NCBI GenBank assembly: GCA_030689845.1
Contig: JAUYHV010000230.1
Location: forward strand, 1-5,727
Source: Dehalococcoidia bacterium
GTDB taxonomy: Bacteria > Chloroflexota > Dehalococcoidia > JACQUA01
DNA: 5,727 nucleotides
Reading direction: 5' to 3'
Shown here: one piece after another, positions 1-5,727 of the stretch
Layout of the letters: each line of letters opens with the position of its first letter
Position numbering within the stretch: position 1 is the stretch's first letter
Notes under the pieces: generated by a model
Told to the model about the DNA's origin: nothing
Databases searched by the model: none
The model's input: the letters and a program-made list of their open reading frames with translations, nothing else
Made by a program: the position numbers and the translations under genes

Positions 1-2975
1 AAATAGGGTTGAAGGGGATTTATTGTTTCGCTGCCTGAAGAATCCCCCTGCTGTTTAAGGCAGAAGATGACACCCGGCCCAATAAGCGGATAGTCTGGAT
101 TTCCCGGGACTACCGCGTAAAGGCCGAGGGGGGCATCTTCAAGGAGTTTACGGTTACTTTCGATATAATTCATCAAATCGATACGGAAATCGTCCAGGGT
201 AAATTCATTCAGGGCTACGGATTCGTTGAAATCCTCCATATCCAGGACCTCATCCTGCAGCCGTAATAGCTGCTTGTCGCGGTAGGTGAGTTCATCTTTG
301 ATCAAGGCTTCGATATCATCCGGTCTGAGGATGTTTTCTTCCAGTGTGGCAGCTATGTCAACCAGGGCCATTCTGGCTTCAACGCGGTTCTTCAGATTGA
401 TATATTTGTTCAGGTCCGCTGTTGGCCAAAAGTTAACCAGTTGCACGCTGGGATTGATACTGCCAATCCTGTCAATCCGACCAAAACGCTGGATAATGCG
501 CACCGGATTCCAGTGGATATCATAGTTGATTAGATAGTCGCAGTCCTGAAGGTTCTGGCCTTCAGAAATACAGTCTGTGGCGATGAGCAAGTCGATTTGA
601 ACTTCCTGGGGCATGGAACTCATTTTGGCGCGCCGCCTTGAGACAGGGGAGAAGTTAGTCAGAATATGGTTAAAATCATTCTTTCCGAAAGTAGTTTTGT
701 TCTCCACGGTTCCGCCGGTAACCAGGGCAGAATCAATACCTAATTGTTCGGCAGCCCAATCGTGCAACGCATTGTATAAATAAACAGCGGTGTCGGCGAA
801 GGCGGTAAACACTACAACTTTCCGGTTAGGGTTCCCCATCTTGTCCCTTGTTGGATTTTTTGCCTTTTTTGTAATCAACTCTTTCAATTGCTCAAGTTTA
901 GCATCGCGCTCAACCGAAACATCAATAGCCGACAAATAAAGAATATTTATATTATCGAGGTCCTTTTTGAGATCCTGTAGCCATTTGGCCAGGTCAAGAT
1001 GAGCCATGTTGTATATGAACTTCTCACCAACCTGCATCGCTTCTTGCAGTTCCTCATCCTCAAACGCCTCAACTCCCAGGTCGTCAAAATCAAGCTCCGG
1101 GTTTTCGGCACGAATTTGCTGGAAACGTTCAATGCGCTGCTGTAAAGCTTCTATTTTTTCAATTGTCCGTCCCATTGTGATAGCGAAAGAATGCACAGAA
1201 CTCTCGAGGCGCTTGAGGAAGTTGACTTTCATCATTCCAATCAGAAAATTTTCACGGTCGCTTTGCCTGAAGTTCTTAAAGGTCGCCTGATCGTACTGTG
1301 CTTGATACTGCGGCAAAACATACATGGAAGGATGAAATAAAGAGAGCCGGTACCGGGAAATTTCATCGTTGAGCCGATCATAGGACATGAAGCGATGTTT
1401 ATTATCAATTTCAGCAACTTTGGAGACCGGTTTCAGCCTCTTTGGAAAACCACCTAATTCTGCAAGGGAGTCAGGGTAGTATTTTTGAATGTGTTTACGC
1501 GACCTTGCTATGGTTAGTTCATCAAGCAATTTAAAGAAAGCAGAACTCAATTTACCCAGGAGTTCACTGGTTTGATGCGTCTTATTCTGTTTGGTCCATT
1601 CGGTAAAAGTTCTTTGTGCCGCAGCTAAGGTGTCACGTAGACTGGCAATCCCAAGCGACTCTTTGAAGGCATCTTCCTTTTCTTCGGTCAAAAAATATAG
1701 CTGGTTACGCAAGTCCTTCAGGTCATTATTAACAGGTGTCGCCGATATCAAAAGTACCCTTGTTTTGATGCCGGTCTTGATAATATCGTCCATCAGACGT
1801 TCATAACGGCTTTTCCGAATAATATTCCCGTCCTCATCGCGCTTACCCTTAATATTATTACGGAAGTTATGCGATTCATCGATAACAACCAGGTCATAGT
1901 TTCCCCAGTTGATAGTGGCGAGATTAATATCACCGCTCAGTCCGCCATCCCGGCTAAGGTCGGTGTGACTTAAGACCGTATAAGCAAAGCGGTCATTGAT
2001 AAAAGGGTTAAGCTCGCTGTTATTTTGCGCCTGGTAAACTGTCCAGTTTTCACGGAGTTTCTTGGGGCATAAGACCAGAACTTTGTAATTTAAAAGTTCG
2101 AAATATTTGATTATGGCAAGACCTTCGAAAGTTTTACCAAGTCCGACACTATCAGCAATGATACAGCCATTGTGTTTAAGAATCTTGTTAATGGCTCCCT
2201 TGACGCCGTCCTTTTGGAATTCGTAAAGCATGTTCCAGATACCGGTATCAACTATCTGGCTTTTCACGCTTAGTAAGTCTGCTCTGGCCTGGTCGTCCAG
2301 ATATTGTTCGAAAATATGAAAGAGCATTTTATAGTAAATGAACTCCGGGGGATGGTTCTGATACAATTGTTCAAGGTAGAGCAGGACTTCCTCTTTAACA
2401 TCTTCGACAAGTTCTACATTATTCCACAATCCCTCAAACCATGCTTTCAGGTCTTGCCGGTCACGGTTACTGTCAACCACCAAATTGAGCTCGATGTTGT
2501 TGCCGCTTGTACCCAGACCGAGACCTCTGACGGTGAAATTAGAGCTTCCCATGATGGCATCTTCAACTTCGTTGTGCCCGATATGATACATCTTACCGTG
2601 GAGCAAGTTAGATTGTTTTATGGACCTGACCTCGACCTTGTTCCGAATCCACCGGGCACACTCTGTAGCAACACACTTCTGTCGAAGCCGCTTGGCAAGC
2701 TCCAGGGTATCATTTTCGATCCTGAAGGCTTTCTTGTCACTCTTATCCGGATCAAGTGACTTGATAAAACGAGGCTCTCCAAAGAGGAACTTGAGACTCT
2801 CAATATCATTCAATTGTTCTTTGAGAGCCTCGAAGGCATAAATGGTAAAATATGCGGAGACGACCGAGAGAGTTGATCCTTTGCGGATCTTGGCTTTCAG
2901 GAAGTCGCCAACATTGCCCCGCTGATAATTGTCTCTGATCCCTGATGACGATGTTGGGTTGTTATTTTTAAACAC
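1..2975 (-). CDS. PLD-like/SNF2-type helicase fusion, C-terminus cut by window edge
   Basis: The minus-strand frame is open without a stop for 991 codons from GTG at 2975 to the left edge; I checked it row by row. Residue numbers count from that GTG. A phospholipase-D-like domain comes first: SVVSAYFT at about 37-44, FLFGEPRF at 63-70, then the HKD signature H126-x-K128 followed by GSSNFT at 143-148. A superfamily 2 motor follows: Walker A DSVGLGKT at 275-282, Walker B-like DESH at 366-369, SATP at 411-414, a long charged insert at about 430-710, motif IV near VVVFTAF (about 720), motif V ATDCISEGQNLQ from 799, and motif VI QRFGRIDRIG at 829-838 with both arginines. Such proteins are ATP-driven DNA translocases, some with a PLD nuclease or DNA-binding module, and they occur in restriction or defence loci. 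A role in defence here is inference. The sequence ends near NPLQPY, so part of the C-terminus is missing. The start is uncertain: GTG has only a weak GGA upstream, and the true N-terminus may lie in another frame. Confidence 0.93.
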   Translation of the reverse strand, partial: MFKNNNPTSSSGIRDNYQRGNVGDFLKAKIRKGSTLSVVSAYFTIYAFEALKEQLNDIESLKFLFGEPRFIKSLDPDKSDKKAFRIENDTLELAKRLRQKCVATECARWIRNKVEVRSIKQSNLLHGKMYHIGHNEVEDAIMGSSNFTVRGLGLGTSGNNIELNLVVDSNRDRQDLKAWFEGLWNNVELVEDVKEEVLLYLEQLYQNHPPEFIYYKMLFHIFEQYLDDQARADLLSVKSQIVDTGIWNMLYEFQKDGVKGAINKILKHNGCIIADSVGLGKTFEGLAIIKYFELLNYKVLVLCPKKLRENWTVYQAQNNSELNPFINDRFAYTVLSHTDLSRDGGLSGDINLATINWGNYDLVVIDESHNFRNNIKGKRDEDGNIIRKSRYERLMDDIIKTGIKTRVLLISATPVNNDLKDLRNQLYFLTEEKEDAFKESLGIASLRDTLAAAQRTFTEWTKQNKTHQTSELLGKLSSAFFKLLDELTIARSRKHIQKYYPDSLAELGGFPKRLKPVSKVAEIDNKHRFMSYDRLNDEISRYRLSLFHPSMYVLPQYQAQYDQATFKNFRQSDRENFLIGMMKVNFLKRLESSVHSFAITMGRTIEKIEALQQRIERFQQIRAENPELDFDDLGVEAFEDEELQEAMQVGEKFIYNMAHLDLAKWLQDLKKDLDNINILYLSAIDVSVERDAKLEQLKELITKKAKNPTRDKMGNPNRKVVVFTAFADTAVYLYNALHDWAAEQLGIDSALVTGGTVENKTTFGKNDFNHILTNFSPVSRRRAKMSSMPQEVQIDLLIATDCISEGQNLQDCDYLINYDIHWNPVRIIQRFGRIDRIGSINPSVQLVNFWPTADLNKYINLKNRVEARMALVDIAATLEENILRPDDIEALIKDELTYRDKQLLRLQDEVLDMEDFNESVALNEFTLDDFRIDLMNYIESNRKLLEDAPLGLYAVVPGNPDYPLIGPGVIFCLKQQGDSSGSETINPLQPY

Positions 2976-3015
2976 TTTTTCCGGTACTGAATAAGGGAGG
3001 AACCTGTTCTGTCAT
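2968..3015 (-). other. Probable frame-shifted N-terminal piece of the helicase gene
   Basis: An ATG at 3015 opens 15 codons reading MTEQVPPLFSTGKSV and then stops at TAA (2970-2968). This frame is offset by one base from the helicase frame, which itself has a stop at 3014-3012 and only one usable start, GTG at 2975. Removing one base from the A5 run at 2980-2976 would join the two frames into a continuous N-terminus of about 1005 residues ahead of the PLD domain. The options are a sequencing error in the homopolymer, a real inactivating or phase-variable indel, or a short leader peptide whose stop overlaps the GTG and couples translation. The ATG has no well-spaced Shine-Dalgarno; an AGGA lies about 18 bases upstream. 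Confidence 0.5.
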
Positions 3016-3154
3016 TCTTTTGAATGGACAATTTCCTGTCTTAAAAAATTATGTTCTTTCTCGCAAAGGGAAAGGACATCTTTAATAGGCCTTTTTTCAC
3101 AGCTTCCTGACAACCTGTTTTCCATTCGTAAATCCTGCAGAAGAATTCGCCGGT

Positions 3155-3163
3155 ATTATACCA
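3155..3163 (-). promoter_or_regulatory. Extended -10 promoter facing the helicase
   Basis: Read on the minus strand, the sequence is TGGTATAAT: a perfect TATAAT at 3160-3155 preceded by the TGn extension. The -35 region is poor (AATGAA at a 17-base spacing), as is usual for extended -10 promoters. Transcription would start near 3148 and give a leader of about 130-170 bases before the helicase start. No clear operator palindrome is visible around it. Confidence 0.55.
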
Positions 3164-3216
3164 TACATAAAAATAGATTCATTAACCAGGCTGCGAATTG
3201 ACAGTAAATAATCCAG

Positions 3217-3246
3217 TTGACAAGGGCCTTCGGGTAAAAGTAATAT
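3217..3246 (+). promoter_or_regulatory. Sigma-70-type promoter candidate for the M29-like gene
   Basis: A consensus TTGACA lies at 3217-3222 and TAATAT (4 of 6 matches to TATAAT) at 3241-3246, separated by 18 bases. The start site would fall near 3253, about 120 bases before the ATG at 3376. A second TTGACA at 3198-3203 forms a 19-base-spaced direct repeat with this one and may be coincidence. Confidence 0.45.
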
Positions 3247-3268
3247 TGCTCTGAAATACAGGGTGTTT

Positions 3269-3282
3269 CCCGGTTTTCCGGG
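3269..3282 (+). promoter_or_regulatory. GC stem-loop in the leader of the M29-like gene
   Basis: CCCGG and CCGGG form a perfect five-base-pair stem around a TTTT loop. It sits inside the predicted leader and is not followed by a T-run, so it is not a standard intrinsic terminator. A second pairing is possible between GTTACC (3305-3310) and GGTAAC (3358-3363), whose 3' arm touches the ribosome binding site. I recognise no known riboswitch or T-box core. Confidence 0.3.
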
Positions 3283-3363
3283 TGGATTCATGGATAAATT
3301 AATGGTTACCAGAAGGAAAACGGACGGAAACCCGCCGGGCCCACGACAATATTTACAGGTAAC

Positions 3364-3370
3364 GGAGGAG
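3364..3370 (+). promoter_or_regulatory. Ribosome binding site of the M29-like gene
   Basis: GGAGGAG lies five bases before the ATG at 3376 (seven bases counted from the GGAGG core). This strong Shine-Dalgarno fixes the start of the downstream gene. Its 5' flank, GGTAAC, could be sequestered by an upstream GTTACC. Confidence 0.85.
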
Positions 3371-3375
3371 TAGAA

Positions 3376-4839
3376 ATGAGCGTGTATAATTATCCCGCCC
3401 CATGTGCCCCGGATTACAAAAAGCCAACCAAAGTAGCGGACTGCCTGCCCCAGGCGAGGAAACTGGTGACGAAGATAGCCGCTTCCGAGCAGCCGAAAGT
3501 GGGTGTCGCGCCTCGGCTCTTCGTGAAGGAAGGAGATGTGGTCCTCATCGTTACCCTGCCAGACCAGGATAAATACGTCGCTGAAGCGGCTGCCCAGGCT
3601 CTCATGGAAAAGGGCGCGAAGAAAGTGGATTTCATCTATCCCCGCCAGCTTGTCGGCAGGGACCCGGAGATAGTCAGTGTCGAAGACGGTTGGAAAGAAG
3701 TAGAACTTCTGAAGGCCGGAAAGGCTTCGGGTACGGAGGCCGACCTGATAACCGGCCTCGGCCTTGGCGAGGCTGCCCGAAAACACCTCGACGAGCATCC
3801 CGAATATACCAGCATTTTCTTCGATGTCGCCGGAGGCAATGCCCGGAGGTCCCTGGGCAAACATGCCGGGAAGTTCAGGGGCTACTGGCCCTTTAATAAC
3901 TGGGAGTGGTTTCTTGCCAGGGCCCATACTTTCCCCGAGGAAGTGTGGTATGAAATGGAGAGAAGGCTCATAGAACCGCTGGGCAAGGCCTCGCAGGTGA
4001 GGATAACGGACCCGGAGGGCAGCCACCTGGAGTTTTCCGTAACGCCCGAGGAGGCGAAAAGGTGGGAGATTTATGCCATGCTTCACGGCCATCTCATTTT
4101 CAGCACCCTTCATGCCACTTCCGGGGAGTACAGGCAGAAGTTTCTCGATGAAACCCTGGATTGTCCGCCTGTTTTCGCCGGGGTCACCGGCGTCCTGGCC
4201 GGAACGGCGAACCACTGCGGTTTCTTTCCCAGGATAGAGCTATATTTTGAGCGGGACAAGATGGTCGAGGTTAAGGGCGGCGGCACTTACGGCGACGGCA
4301 TCAGGGATTTGAAAGAAAAGTACAAGAACACCCGGTGGCCGGGGTATCCCGGCAAAGGGTATTTCTGGTTCTGCGATACGGCCCTTTGTACCTCGGTAGG
4401 CGCCTTCAGGCGGAAGTCGGACATGTTCAACAGCCAGTGGGTATATCCCAATCTTCCCGAAAGGACCCGGGCCGGGGTGTTCCACCTCGGGTTCGGCAGC
4501 CGGACATTCGCCGGTGAGAAGGAATTCGAGGACTATGCCCGGAAGAACAAACTTCCCCGCGGGCACATTCACGTTCATAATTACATGGCGACCTTCGAGG
4601 TTAAACTCCGGGGTACGAACTACTGGTACAAAGTTGTGGACAAAGGCTGGGTCAGCGCCCTTTCCGACGGCGACCTGAGGGGCATTGCCGCCAAGTACGG
4701 CCTGCCGGACGAAATAATGAAATATGACTGGATACCACCCCTGCCCGGCATTAATTGCAGGGGTAATTACCTCAAAGATTACGCTCCCGACCCGATAAAA
4801 TACCTCAAGAAAAGAATAAAAGAGGGCAAGTCGATTTAA
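3376..4839 (+). CDS. Putative M29 aminopeptidase T / NicX-like metalloenzyme
   Basis: The product is a 487-residue soluble protein with no signal peptide or membrane segment visible. Its start is set by a strong GGAGGAG. Similarity to the aminopeptidase T (family M29) and 2,5-dihydroxypyridine dioxygenase (NicX) group is judged by eye. An N-terminal Rossmann-like part has VKEGDVVLIVTLPDQDKYVA (about 50-69), as in 'LRPGDRVLI'. TDPEGSHLEF lies at 211-220 where the family has TDP-x-G-[TS]-x-L. Glycine-rich GVTGVLAG falls at 269-276, HLGFGS at 370-375 where M29 has E-[LF]-G-[IL]-G-T, and HIHVH at 397-401 near the GT-x-HIA position. Known members use a two-metal peptidase site or a single iron; here the expected Glu is His370 and the H-x-D pair near the C-terminus is not evident. 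It is also longer than typical members (roughly 350-410). Substrate unknown; peptidase activity should not be assumed. It is monocistronic by layout, with a divergent neighbour upstream and a convergent one downstream. Confidence 0.6.
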   Translation: MSVYNYPAPCAPDYKKPTKVADCLPQARKLVTKIAASEQPKVGVAPRLFVKEGDVVLIVTLPDQDKYVAEAAAQALMEKGAKKVDFIYPRQLVGRDPEIVSVEDGWKEVELLKAGKASGTEADLITGLGLGEAARKHLDEHPEYTSIFFDVAGGNARRSLGKHAGKFRGYWPFNNWEWFLARAHTFPEEVWYEMERRLIEPLGKASQVRITDPEGSHLEFSVTPEEAKRWEIYAMLHGHLIFSTLHATSGEYRQKFLDETLDCPPVFAGVTGVLAGTANHCGFFPRIELYFERDKMVEVKGGGTYGDGIRDLKEKYKNTRWPGYPGKGYFWFCDTALCTSVGAFRRKSDMFNSQWVYPNLPERTRAGVFHLGFGSRTFAGEKEFEDYARKNKLPRGHIHVHNYMATFEVKLRGTNYWYKVVDKGWVSALSDGDLRGIAAKYGLPDEIMKYDWIPPLPGINCRGNYLKDYAPDPIKYLKKRIKEGKSI

Positions 4840-4862
4840 GGTTTGCCCCGGAGGCATTAACG

Positions 4863-4880
4863 GGCGGAGCTTATTCCGCC
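4863..4880. terminator. GC hairpin in the convergent gap, possible bidirectional terminator
   Basis: GGCGGA (4863-4868) and TCCGCC (4875-4880) form a perfect six-base-pair stem around a six-base loop, midway between two convergent stop codons (4839 and 4926). There is no T-tract on either strand, so it does not fit a classical intrinsic terminator. It may only stabilise 3' ends. The rest of the 86-base gap shows nothing else. Confidence 0.35.
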
Positions 4881-4925
4881 AGGGGGCGGCCTGATAAGAA
4901 AACTATAAGGATTGCCGAATCAGTT

Positions 4926-5369
4926 TCAGCACGACGTTTCAAGGCCGGATATTTTTTCCACACGCCTCTGGTGGCGTCCCCCGGTGAACGAGGAGCCGAG
5001 GAAAGTCCTGACAATCTCCTCCGCCATTCCCTGCCCTATAAGCCAGCCGCCCATGCATAAAACGTTGGCATCGTTATGCTCCCGGGCCATCCTGGCGCAA
5101 AACGGTTCCTGGCAGAGGGCTGCCCTGATTCCTTTTACCTTGTTGGCCGCGACACTCATGCCTATGCCAGTACCGCAAGCAAGGATCCCGCAGTCGAACT
5201 GCCCCCCAGCCACGGCCTCTGCCACCCTCCGGGCAACGTCGGGGTAATCAACAGGCGCTGTATCGGCGCAACCCAGGTCCTCGTAAGTGTGTCCTTCCAG
5301 GGAAATCAAGTTGATAATAGCCTGTTTCAAAGCAATTCCCCGGTGGTCGCAGCCTATAGCTATTCGCAT
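4926..5369 (-). CDS. rpiB: Ribose-5-phosphate isomerase B
   Basis: RpiB interconverts ribose 5-phosphate and ribulose 5-phosphate in the non-oxidative pentose phosphate pathway, in the cytoplasm. The 147-residue product matches the family's usual length of about 145-150. Hallmarks are all present: GCDHRG with D8 and H9, EDLG at 30-33, the anion-hole loop CGTGIG at 65-70 with the catalytic Cys65 and Thr67, His98 followed by NDANVLCMGG, and phosphate-binding arginines in GRHQRR at 131-136. The C-terminus (RVEKI...) is normal. It starts with ATG after AAAGGAG (5385-5379) at a nine-base spacing, one base after the stop of the upstream synthase gene, so the two are almost certainly co-transcribed. 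The LacA/LacB alternative is unlikely because the full RpiB active-site set is kept. Confidence 0.97.
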   Translation of the reverse strand: MRIAIGCDHRGIALKQAIINLISLEGHTYEDLGCADTAPVDYPDVARRVAEAVAGGQFDCGILACGTGIGMSVAANKVKGIRAALCQEPFCARMAREHNDANVLCMGGWLIGQGMAEEIVRTFLGSSFTGGRHQRRVEKISGLETSC

Positions 5370-5370
5370 C

Positions 5371-5727
5371 TTAACGTTCTCCTTTCAAAACCCGGAAAAT
5401 TTCAGCCCGGGATAAAGCCCCCTCCCTTATAACGAATGGAATATTTCCAGTAGCATCGACTATGGTTGATTCGATGCCGGCGGGAGGCGGGCCTTCTTCT
5501 ATGATAAAATCCACAAGATTAGCTAACTGTTCTTTTACCTCCCCGGCGCTTTTGCCTGCTGGCATCCCGGTGAGATTGGCGCTGGTCCCGCACACGGGTT
5601 CACCCAGGCCCCGGATCAAAGCCAGGGGAACAGGATGACCGGGCACCCGAACAGCGACGGTATTTCCCCCTCCGGTTATGATATCCGGTACCCCCGGGGC
5701 CTTTTTCAAAATCAGGGTTATCCCGCC
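5371..5727 (-). CDS. L-threonylcarbamoyladenylate synthase (YrdC/Sua5 family), N-terminus cut by window edge
   Basis: The enzyme makes threonylcarbamoyl-AMP from threonine, bicarbonate and ATP, the first step of tRNA t6A37 modification. The frame is open to the right edge. A TTG at 5709 is only an internal leucine, because in-frame family sequence (G-G-I-T-L-I-L-K-K, matching the family's WPGPLTLIL) continues upstream. Visible YrdC motifs are AVRVPGHPVPLALI, the PVCGTSANLTG nucleotide-binding segment, and GIESTIVD. The last 119 codons end in LSRAEIFRVLKGER right after the YrdC domain, so this is the short form without the extra C-terminal Sua5 domain that longer homologues such as Bacillus YwlC carry. 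The gene is tsaC/ywlC-like; I leave the symbol empty because the usual name depends on form and lineage. It is followed after one base by rpiB. Confidence 0.95.
   Translation of the reverse strand, partial: GGITLILKKAPGVPDIITGGGNTVAVRVPGHPVPLALIRGLGEPVCGTSANLTGMPAGKSAGEVKEQLANLVDFIIEEGPPPAGIESTIVDATGNIPFVIREGALSRAEIFRVLKGER
5379..5385 (-). promoter_or_regulatory. Ribosome binding site of rpiB inside the upstream gene
   Basis: Read on the minus strand, AAAGGAG ends nine bases before the rpiB ATG at 5369. It lies within the last codons of the threonylcarbamoyl-AMP synthase gene, consistent with translational coupling of the two genes. Confidence 0.8.

Larger units (their letters stand above)
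3016..3375. other. Divergent intergenic region between the helicase and M29-like genes
   Basis: These 360 bases separate two divergently transcribed genes and hold no convincing gene. They contain a minus-strand extended -10 promoter for the helicase, a plus-strand TTGACA promoter for the M29-like gene, and a plus-strand leader of about 120 bases with two possible stems. A second TTGACA at 3198-3203 lies 19 bases from the first but has no -10 element at the right distance. On the minus strand a possible 19-codon reading frame starts with GTG after AGGAAG (about 3099 down to 3040), but its spacing is poor and I do not call it a gene. Confidence 0.6.

Noticed and set aside
2304..2759. A 151-codon plus-strand frame opposite the PLD and linker part of the helicase.
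   Set aside because: The minus strand here encodes clear HKD and GSSN motifs, and the plus frame has no recognisable domain or ribosome binding site.
3069..3096. Possible plus-strand terminator: AAAGG paired with CCTTT before a T-run.
   Set aside because: The stem is only five mostly A-T pairs with a long loop, and no plus-strand gene lies upstream for it to terminate.
3040..3099. A 19-codon minus-strand GTG frame in the helicase leader, preceded by AGGAAG.
   Set aside because: The Shine-Dalgarno spacing is too short, the peptide has no recognisable feature, and frames of this size are expected by chance.
3097..4215. A 372-codon open frame on the minus strand opposite the M29-like gene.
   Set aside because: It is codon-aligned antisense to the gene and open only because the sense gene avoids TTA, CTA and TCA codons. 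Its product shows no recognisable domain and it has no supported ribosome binding site. The sense gene has a strong one.
4240..4857. A 205-codon minus-strand frame opposite the end of the M29-like gene.
   Set aside because: It is in the same codon-aligned antisense frame as the one above, proline/glycine-rich with no family features. It is a shadow of the coding strand.
5371..5709. A complete 112-residue gene starting at TTG 5709.
   Set aside because: Family sequence continues in frame to the right edge, so the TTG is an internal leucine and the gene is a C-terminal fragment of a longer synthase.

Overview
The window reads as bacterial chromosome, most likely a Firmicute of the Clostridia/Peptococcaceae kind. 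This is inferred from strong AGGAGG-type ribosome binding sites, GTG/TTG-tolerant starts, and a threonylcarbamoyl-AMP synthase gene directly followed by rpiB, a pairing common in Firmicutes. The genus cannot be fixed from the sequence alone.

Layout from left to right. (1) Positions 1 to about 2975 (or 3015), minus strand: a very long uninterrupted reading frame that runs off the left edge. It encodes an N-terminal phospholipase-D-like (HKD) domain fused to a two-lobed SNF2-type superfamily 2 helicase/translocase, a protein type found in DNA restriction and defence contexts. Its N-terminus looks split by a one-base frame slip. (2) Positions 3016-3375: a divergent intergenic region with a good extended -10 promoter facing the helicase, and a TTGACA promoter plus a long leader facing the next gene. 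(3) Positions 3376-4839, plus strand: a 487-residue protein distantly resembling the M29 aminopeptidase T / NicX metalloenzyme group, with altered metal-site motifs. (4) Positions 4840-4925: a short convergent gap with a GC hairpin. (5) Positions 4926-5369, minus strand: rpiB. (6) Positions 5371-5727, minus strand: the C-terminal part of a YrdC/Sua5-type threonylcarbamoyl-AMP synthase, running off the right edge one base upstream of rpiB.

The two right-hand minus-strand genes form a tight housekeeping operon (tRNA t6A modification, then pentose phosphate isomerisation). The helicase is visibly less GC-rich than the other genes and is probably an accessory, transferred gene whose partners lie to the left of the window. 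The M29-like gene stands alone between a divergent and a convergent neighbour. No tRNA, rRNA, CRISPR array or insertion sequence was seen.
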